Shown: positions 59,516-64,000 of the stretch, piece after piece
Numbering within the stretch: the first letter of the stretch is position 1
Layout: every line of letters begins with the position of its first letter
DNA from: Clostridiales bacterium
GTDB lineage: Bacteria > Bacillota > Clostridia > Oscillospirales > Acutalibacteraceae
Assembly: GCA_019416455.1 (NCBI GenBank)
Contig: DXXG01000004.1
Location: forward strand, 248,001 to 312,000
Length of the DNA: 64,000 nt
Direction: 5' to 3'
Notes under the pieces: generated by a model
The model's database searches: none
What the model saw: the letters and a program-made list of their open reading frames with translations, nothing else
What the model was told of the DNA's origin: nothing
Made by a program: the position numbers and the translations under genes

Positions 59516-60646
59516 TCAACGTTCGACAGAGTTCGTCGCACTACATATCCGGCATTCTTCCCACATCACCTCGGCAAAGATACCATATCCTGTTGTGGGG
59601 TCCTCTGTGAACACGTGGGTCACAGCTCCCGCCAGTCTGCCGTCCTGAATGATGGGACAGCCGCTCATGCCTTGAACGATGCCGCCTGTCCTTTCCAAAA
59701 GCCTGGGGTCCGTGATTCGGATCACCAGGTTTTTTGTTTGCTGATCCTCGCCCACGATCTGGGTGATCTCCCCGTCGTAGAGCTGAGGCCCGGATTCGTC
59801 CAAGCTCACCAGGATCTGAACGGGGCCGCAGGTCACCTGTTCCCGGGGAAGGATCTCCATTTCCTCTCCTGCGGGCGGTTCGGACAAAGTGCCGTAGACG
59901 CCGGTCTCCTGGTTGGCCAGAAGAGTGCCCAGGCTCTCGTCAGAGGAAAAATACCCCTGAAGCTGTCCGGGCTCGTCCTTTTCGCCCTTGATGATGCCGC
60001 TTAAAGTGATGGGGGCCGGCTCTCCGGATTTCAGTGCCATGACGCCGTTGGTATCCATGTCACAGATGCCGTGGCCCAAACCGGCGAACCTGCCGGTAGA
60101 AGGATCATAGAAGGTCAACGTGCCGATGCCCGCGGCGCTGTCACGGACCCACATGCCGGTTTTGAAGGAGCCGTCGCCATATACGGGAGTGATCTGGGCC
60201 TCAAAGACCTGTTCTCCCCGCCGTACCTGGAAGGTGATGGGTCCACCGCCGCTTTGACCGATATATTTCGCCAGAGAAGCGTTGTCAGGAATGTCCTGAC
60301 CGTCCGCTTTCAGCAGATAATCCCCGGGCTGGATCCCCGCTTCCTCGGCGGGGCAGCAGACGCCGCTCTCCGTGTAGATGTCAGAGAGAGAGGCGACAAT
60401 TACCCCGTCGGTGAAAAGTTTGATGCCAAAAGTGGTTCCTAAAGGGATCACTTTGCCGGGAGAACTTTGAGCGCTGCCTTTGACGGATGCCGACGCTTCC
60501 TGAGAGGGGAGGAATTCCTTCCCGCTGTTAAAGACAGAGGCTTCCAGGGCGGTGGGCTGTCCGCTTTGATCCAGCACTCCCACACAGCCCAGCATACATA
60601 AAGCGGTAGCGCCCACGCTGAGAGCGAACAGCTTCACGGCTTTCAT
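59516..60646 (-). CDS. spoIVB: SpoIVB serine peptidase (S55)
   Basis: Forespore-secreted protease that activates sigma-K processing in the mother cell. The 376 residues have an N-terminal membrane anchor (about 4-25), a PDZ domain (about 85-150) and the S55 peptidase with GLGHGICD (catalytic His) and QGMSGCPII (catalytic Ser). MWVRDSAAGIGTLTFYDP is a SpoIVB hallmark. The ATG at 60646 has no clear ribosome binding site; a stop codon lies upstream in frame and no better start exists. TGTCGAA near its 3' end is a possible Spo0A box for spo0A. Confidence 0.93.
   Translation of the reverse strand: MKAVKLFALSVGATALCMLGCVGVLDQSGQPTALEASVFNSGKEFLPSQEASASVKGSAQSSPGKVIPLGTTFGIKLFTDGVIVASLSDIYTESGVCCPAEEAGIQPGDYLLKADGQDIPDNASLAKYIGQSGGGPITFQVRRGEQVFEAQITPVYGDGSFKTGMWVRDSAAGIGTLTFYDPSTGRFAGLGHGICDMDTNGVMALKSGEPAPITLSGIIKGEKDEPGQLQGYFSSDESLGTLLANQETGVYGTLSEPPAGEEMEILPREQVTCGPVQILVSLDESGPQLYDGEITQIVGEDQQTKNLVIRITDPRLLERTGGIVQGMSGCPIIQDGRLAGAVTHVFTEDPTTGYGIFAEVMWEECRICSATNSVER
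59522..59528 (-). promoter_or_regulatory. Spo0A box at the end of spoIVB, upstream of spo0A
   Basis: TGTCGAA on the minus strand, about 145 bases before the spo0A start codon. It lies in the last codons of spoIVB, so coding constraint is an alternative explanation. Confidence 0.4.
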
Positions 60647-60786
60647 CAGATTGTGCTTTGTGCAGTGTTTTAAAATGCTTTTGATACGCGTTCATCCCTT
60701 TCCCGGGCGTAATGTGCGAAAAAAAGATTTTCGCGCCCGAGATTACTCTGCCACCTGGTATGAAAAATATTTTGACAATTAAAAAC

Positions 60787-60882
60787 GCTCCTGCGCAAAA
60801 GAGGCAGGAGCGAGAATTTTTGGTCTGCCGCGACGATGGAGCGTTGGCCACGAACCGGCTGTTGTCGGCTCTTGCTCCATCG
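60787..60882. other. Structured gene-free segment, possible small RNA
   Basis: Two strong hairpins: GCTCCTGC (60787-60794) with GCAGGAGC (60804-60811), and CGATGGAGC (60834-60842) with GCTCCATCG (60874-60882). On the minus strand the first is followed by GTTTTTAATT and looks like a terminator, yet no gene to the right on that strand would use it. A short minus-strand RNA of roughly 100-150 bases ending there is possible. No known RNA family is recognised. Confidence 0.3.
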
Positions 60883-60890
60883 AAGGACAG

Positions 60891-61261
60891 TATGTTAAGA
60901 AAAAGAGTTATGAAAGAGAGATCATTTTTTTAATAGATCAGTTAAAGGTTTGTGGGAACCACTTCCTTTCTCGTTTCAGTGTCTAAAGTCTAAAACATAA
61001 TTATGAAGGACCCATAAGGAGTTTTTGAAAAAATCGTAAGGAATTTATGAACAGAGCTTGAATGACCTGGAAAGGGAAACTGTGGATATTGCCGAAAATG
61101 AGGAGTATTCCCAGATTTTAGCGATTTAAAGCGACTTTTCATGTTGAAACGCCGTCATTTTTGTGATAAGATTAGGGATATCCACTTCTCAGAAGAGGTA
61201 AAATTGCAAGACGATCACCTTTCACTTGCAGGAAGTGGGTCAAAGGAAGAGGGAGGAAACT
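60891..61261 (+). other. AT-rich gene-free region upstream of the ATPase gene
   Basis: Short frames here have no ribosome binding site or recognisable product. The only features I support are the promoter at 61144-61172 and the ribosome binding site of the next gene. Confidence 0.4.
61144..61172 (+). promoter_or_regulatory. Promoter of the ATPase/2-oxoacid oxidoreductase operon
   Basis: TTGAAA (61144-61149), 17-base spacer and TAAGAT (61167-61172). Confidence 0.55.
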
Positions 61262-61930
61262 ATGAGCGAACAAGCCAGAATCACCGTGATCTGCGGCCAT
61301 TACGGCTGCGGCAAGACCAATCTGGCCCTGAACCTGGCCTTGGATGAGGCCGCCAAAGGGGAGAGGGTCACTGTGGCGGACCTGGACATTGTCAACCCCT
61401 ATTTCCGTTCCTCGGAATACGGCGGATTGCTTGAAGAGCATGGGATCCGGCTGATTGCTCCTGTGTTCGCCGGCACCACTTTGGATACGCCCACCCTGCC
61501 TCCGGAGCTGTACTCCTTGTTCGAGCCCAGCGCTGGAAAGGTGTTCATTGACGCTGGGGGAGATGACGCGGGTGTCACGGCTCTGGGCGGCCTTCACGAA
61601 TTGCTGGAGGAAGCAGGATACCAGATGCTTTACGTCATCAACCGGTACCGGGTGCTGTCCCAGACGCCGGAAGAAGCCTTGGCTCTGCTGCGGGAAATCG
61701 AGACCGCCAGCCGGCTGAAAGCCACCGGTCTGGTGAACAATTCCCACCTGGGTGTGGAGACCACGTTGGAGACACTGCTGGGTGGTCTGGATTTTGCCCA
61801 CAAAACGGCGGAACTGACCGGACTGCCCTTGTTGTACTCTACCGCTCCGGACTTTGCCCTGAAGCCAGGGGAGACGCTGCCGGAAGGTTTCCGTCAGATC
61901 CAGCGCCACGTGAAATTTATGTGGGAGTAA
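61262..61930 (+). CDS. P-loop ATPase of the MinD/ParA class
   Basis: A 222-residue soluble NTPase. The Walker A loop GHYGCGKTN is near residue 12 and ADLDIVNPYFRSSEYG follows the switch I Asp; FIDAGGDDAG is the Walker B region. It lacks the signature deviant-Lys of true MinD (GGxGKT). Proteins of this kind are often encoded just before ferredoxin and 2-oxoacid oxidoreductase subunits in clostridia; their role is unknown, and cofactor or cluster loading is only a guess. GGGAGG precedes the ATG. Confidence 0.75.
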   Translation: MSEQARITVICGHYGCGKTNLALNLALDEAAKGERVTVADLDIVNPYFRSSEYGGLLEEHGIRLIAPVFAGTTLDTPTLPPELYSLFEPSAGKVFIDAGGDDAGVTALGGLHELLEEAGYQMLYVINRYRVLSQTPEEALALLREIETASRLKATGLVNNSHLGVETTLETLLGGLDFAHKTAELTGLPLLYSTAPDFALKPGETLPEGFRQIQRHVKFMWE

Positions 61931-61931
61931 G

Positions 61932-61998
61932 CGGAGTGCCTCCGCTGTCATGCCGCGCCATGGGCGGCGACGGAGTGCCTCCGTTGTCATGCCGCGCC
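61932..61998 (+). repeat. Two tandem copies of a 28-base intergenic repeat
   Basis: Copies at 61932-61959 and 61971-61998, period 39, differing at one base. Each begins with a CGGAG-TGC-CTCCG hairpin and ends GTCATGCCGCGCC. The sequence does not resemble the coding neighbours and may be an interspersed repeat; no other copy occurs in the window. Confidence 0.7.
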
Positions 61999-62081
61999 TC
62001 GGACTGAGCCAAATTCGTTAACACACTACCACCCATAGTATTGTATATAGATAGAGAAAAATCCTGAAGGAGGGAAAAGAT

Positions 62082-62288
62082 ATGGCAAAGATCATTGTGG
62101 ATGAGAAGGTCTGCAAGGGCTGCGGGATGTGCGTGCACGCATGTCCGCTGAAGATCATCGCCCTGGACAAGAGCCGTCTCAACGCCAAGGGTTACCATCC
62201 CGCAAAGCTGATGGAGCCTGAAAAGTGTGTGGGCTGCGCTTCCTGCGCTACCATGTGCCCTGACACGGCCATTACAGTCGAACGGTAA
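62082..62288 (+). CDS. Two-cluster 4Fe-4S ferredoxin subunit of the 2-oxoacid oxidoreductase
   Basis: A 68-residue protein with two CxxCxxCxxxCP motifs (CKGCGMCVHACP and CVGCASCATMCP). It corresponds to the delta (VorD/KorD/PorD) subunit that takes electrons from the catalytic subunits to external ferredoxin. GGAGGG lies upstream. Alpha and beta subunits follow directly. Confidence 0.92.
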   Translation: MAKIIVDEKVCKGCGMCVHACPLKIIALDKSRLNAKGYHPAKLMEPEKCVGCASCATMCPDTAITVER

Positions 62289-62338
62289 AAAATTGTTCGG
62301 GGACCGCTTTCGTCCCTGAGAAAGGAATGGATTTACTT

Positions 62339-63385
62339 ATGAAGGTTTTGATGAAGGGCAACGAGGCGCTGGCCGAAGCCGCCATCCGCGCCGGCTGCCA
62401 TCACTTCTTCGGCTATCCCATCACGCCCCAGACCGAGCTGGCGGCGTATATGTCCAAGCGTATGCCCCAGGTGAACGGCACCTATCTTCAGGCGGAGTCT
62501 GAGATCGCCGCCATCAACATGGTGCTGGGCGCTTCTTCCGCCGGTGTGCGCGCCATGACTTCCTCCTCCTCTCCCGGCGTCAGCCTGAAGGGCGAGGGCA
62601 TCTCCTACATGGCAGGTTCCGACCTGCCCGCCGTGATCATCAACGTGCAGCGTGGCGGCCCTGGTCTGGGCGGCATCCAGCCCAGCCAGGCGGACTATTG
62701 GCAGGCCACCAAGGCCACTGGCCACGGCGACTTCCAGATCCTGGTGTTTGCTCCCTCCACTGTTCAGGAGATGGTGGACCTGATCTCCCACGCTTTTGAC
62801 ACTGCTGACAAGTATCGTATGCCCGCCATGATCCTGGCCGACGGCATGCTGGGCCAGATGATGGAGCCCGTGGAGCTGCCCGAGGAAGGCTCCGCCAACC
62901 TGCCTGAGAAGGAATGGGCTGCCAAGGGCCACGGCGGCAAGCGCGCCCATAACATTATCAACTCCCTGTATCTGACTCCCGAGAAGCTGGAGCAGCTGGT
63001 GAAGGAGCGCTTTGAGCGCTATGAGACTGTGAAGAAGAACGAGCAGATGGCTGAGGAATACCTCACCGAAGACGCGGATGTTGTGCTGGTGGCTTACGGC
63101 GCATCCTCTCGTGTGGCCCGCAGCGCTGTGAACAAGGCCCGTGAAAAGGGTCTGAAAGCGGGTCTGGTACGGCCCATCACCCTGTGGCCTTTCCCCACGG
63201 ACGCCCTGAATCGTGCCGCATCCCACGCCAAGAATTTCCTGGTGGTGGAGATGAGCATGGGCCAGATGGTGGATGACGTGAAGCTGGCTATCGATTGCAA
63301 GGTGCCTGTCCACTTCTATGGCCGCACCGGCGGTATGATCCCCACCCCGGCTGACGTGCTGGCGCAGATCGAAGCGCTGCTGTAA
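62339..63385 (+). CDS. vorB: 2-oxoacid:ferredoxin oxidoreductase alpha subunit (VorB/KorA-like)
   Basis: The 348-residue subunit carries the pyrimidine-binding part for thiamine diphosphate: KGNEALAEAAIRAGCHHFFGYPITPQTE, QAESEIAAINMVLGASSAG and TSSSSPGVSLKGEGISY, with QRGGPGLGG further on. The length and start (MKVLMKGNEA) fit VorB for branched 2-oxoacids; 2-oxoglutarate-type KorA is the alternative. I chose ATG 62339 by family similarity, although AAAGGA lies twelve bases away; 62327 and 62351 are alternatives. It oxidatively decarboxylates a 2-oxoacid to acyl-CoA with ferredoxin reduction. Confidence 0.85.
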   Translation: MKVLMKGNEALAEAAIRAGCHHFFGYPITPQTELAAYMSKRMPQVNGTYLQAESEIAAINMVLGASSAGVRAMTSSSSPGVSLKGEGISYMAGSDLPAVIINVQRGGPGLGGIQPSQADYWQATKATGHGDFQILVFAPSTVQEMVDLISHAFDTADKYRMPAMILADGMLGQMMEPVELPEEGSANLPEKEWAAKGHGGKRAHNIINSLYLTPEKLEQLVKERFERYETVKKNEQMAEEYLTEDADVVLVAYGASSRVARSAVNKAREKGLKAGLVRPITLWPFPTDALNRAASHAKNFLVVEMSMGQMVDDVKLAIDCKVPVHFYGRTGGMIPTPADVLAQIEALL

Positions 63386-63437
63386 CCACAGAGACTATGG
63401 GAGTTTGGCGGTCCAAACTCCGGAAAGGGAACTTACT

Positions 63438-64000
63438 ATGGCTATTGTATTTCAAAAACCGTCTACCTTGACTGACGCGCCTATGCATTACTGTCCCGGC
63501 TGCACTCACGGCATCGTCCATCGCCTGGTGGCTCAGGCTCTGGAAGAGCTTGGTGTGGAAGGCAAGGCCGTGGGCGTTGCCTCTGTGGGCTGCTCGGTCA
63601 TGTGCTATGATTATTTCTCCTGCGATATGGTGCAGGCTCCTCACGGCCGCGCTCAGGCTGTGGCTACGGGCCTCAAGCGTGCCCGTCCCGACAATGTGAT
63701 CTTTACTTACCAGGGTGACGGTGACTTGGCCGCTATCGGCACCGCGGAGACCGTCCATGCGGCTACTCGTGGTGAGAACATCACCGTTATCTTCATCAAC
63801 AACGCCATTTACGGCATGACCGGCGGCCAGATGGCTCCCACCTCTCTGCCGGGGCAGATCACCCAGACCACTCCTTACGGCCGTGACACCAACACTGCCG
63901 GCTATCCTGTGCGGGTATGTGAGATGCTGTCCACTCTGGACGGTGTTGCCTTCGCACAGCGCGTCACCGTGGACTGTGTCAAGAACGTGAACATCGCCCG
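63438..64000 (+). CDS. vorA: 2-oxoacid:ferredoxin oxidoreductase beta subunit, cut by the window end
   Basis: The first 187 residues are seen; the gene continues past 64000. YCPGCTHGIVH with its cluster Cys residues, GVASVGCSV, and the thiamine diphosphate site TYQGDGDLAAIG...NNAIYGMTGGQMAPTS are clear. GGAAAGGGA precedes the ATG. With the ferredoxin and alpha subunits it forms the catalytic complex; a gamma subunit would be expected just beyond the window. Confidence 0.88.
   Translation, partial: MAIVFQKPSTLTDAPMHYCPGCTHGIVHRLVAQALEELGVEGKAVGVASVGCSVMCYDYFSCDMVQAPHGRAQAVATGLKRARPDNVIFTYQGDGDLAAIGTAETVHAATRGENITVIFINNAIYGMTGGQMAPTSLPGQITQTTPYGRDTNTAGYPVRVCEMLSTLDGVAFAQRVTVDCVKNVNIA

Noticed and set aside
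60528..60851. 107-codon leftward frame overlapping the spoIVB start
   Set aside because: It covers the coding start of spoIVB in another frame and runs through a terminator-like hairpin; no protein features.
61932..61998. CRISPR repeat
   Set aside because: Only two copies, an 11-base gap between them, and no cas genes; no CRISPR array was seen anywhere in the window.

Overview
The window looks like chromosome from a spore-forming, anaerobic clostridial Firmicute, most likely Oscillospiraceae/Ruminococcaceae-like. The supporting signs are moderately high GC, strong Shine-Dalgarno sites, consensus sigma-A promoters, T-box and ribosomal-protein leaders, spo0A and spoIVB, a split ferredoxin-type glutamate synthase, and a 2-oxoacid:ferredoxin oxidoreductase. 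I assign no species. Nothing looks like a prophage, insertion sequence, CRISPR array, tRNA or rRNA.

Layout. (1) 1-10.5 kb is a division and cell-wall cluster: a PASTA-type penicillin-binding protein (SpoVD/FtsI class), mraY, ftsW, murG, murA, divIB/ftsQ and ftsZ. (2) 10.5-12.8 kb holds a VOC-fold protein, an orphan fumarase-type beta subunit and a cation-diffusion facilitator. (3) 12.8-26 kb is a nitrogen-assimilation region. A leftward operon encodes split glutamate synthase (glutaminase, ferredoxin/FMN and GXGXG parts), a short GlnA and an ANTAR RNA-binding regulator. A divergent rightward set encodes GlnN (GSIII), an Amt transporter fused to a P-II domain, an asparagine synthetase behind an Asn (AAC) T-box, and PurF. 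The two divergent leaders share a hexaloop hairpin of the ANTAR-target kind, overlapping terminator stems. (4) 26-33 kb is a leftward operon asnB-like / ATP-grasp ligase / aspartate racemase / asnB-like with an XRE regulator next to it. It matches a D-aspartate peptidoglycan cross-bridge and amidation pathway. (5) 33-46.4 kb carries a histidine-phosphatase-fold protein that lacks its catalytic His, leuA behind a Leu (CTC) T-box, a DUF1624 membrane protein, dCMP deaminase, a GT-C-like membrane protein with ksgA, a small membrane protein with a GNAT, and a leftward ddl-murI-DUF1934-argS operon. (6) 46.4-50.2 kb is rpmG-secE-nusG-rplK-rplA-rplJ-rplL with an L10 leader. (7) 50.2-58.5 kb holds a small membrane protein behind an array of TGTAAC repeats, a frameshifted gene, a NAT_N/GNAT_C-type acyltransferase-like protein, dtd, an aldose-epimerase-like gene, a heterodimeric ABC exporter and a CAT-family acetyltransferase. 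(8) 58.6-64 kb holds spo0A and spoIVB (leftward), a structured gene-free region, and a MinD-like ATPase, ferredoxin and 2-oxoacid oxidoreductase alpha and beta subunits, the last running off the end.

How the parts fit together. Ammonium enters by Amt-PII, is fixed by GlnA or GlnN and passed to glutamate by the ferredoxin-type glutamate synthase. Glutamine amide nitrogen then goes to asparagine and purines. The cell-wall genes are spread over three blocks: precursor synthesis and division, D-amino-acid supply (murI, ddl, aspartate racemase), and the predicted cross-bridge ligase with two amidotransferases. The strongest leads for new biology are the ANTAR-type leaders, the D-Asp/D-isoAsn cassette, the Asn T-box without a visible terminator, and the response-regulator-like repeat array at 50.3 kb. 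All functional statements rest on reading motifs and gene order; no database search or folding program was run.
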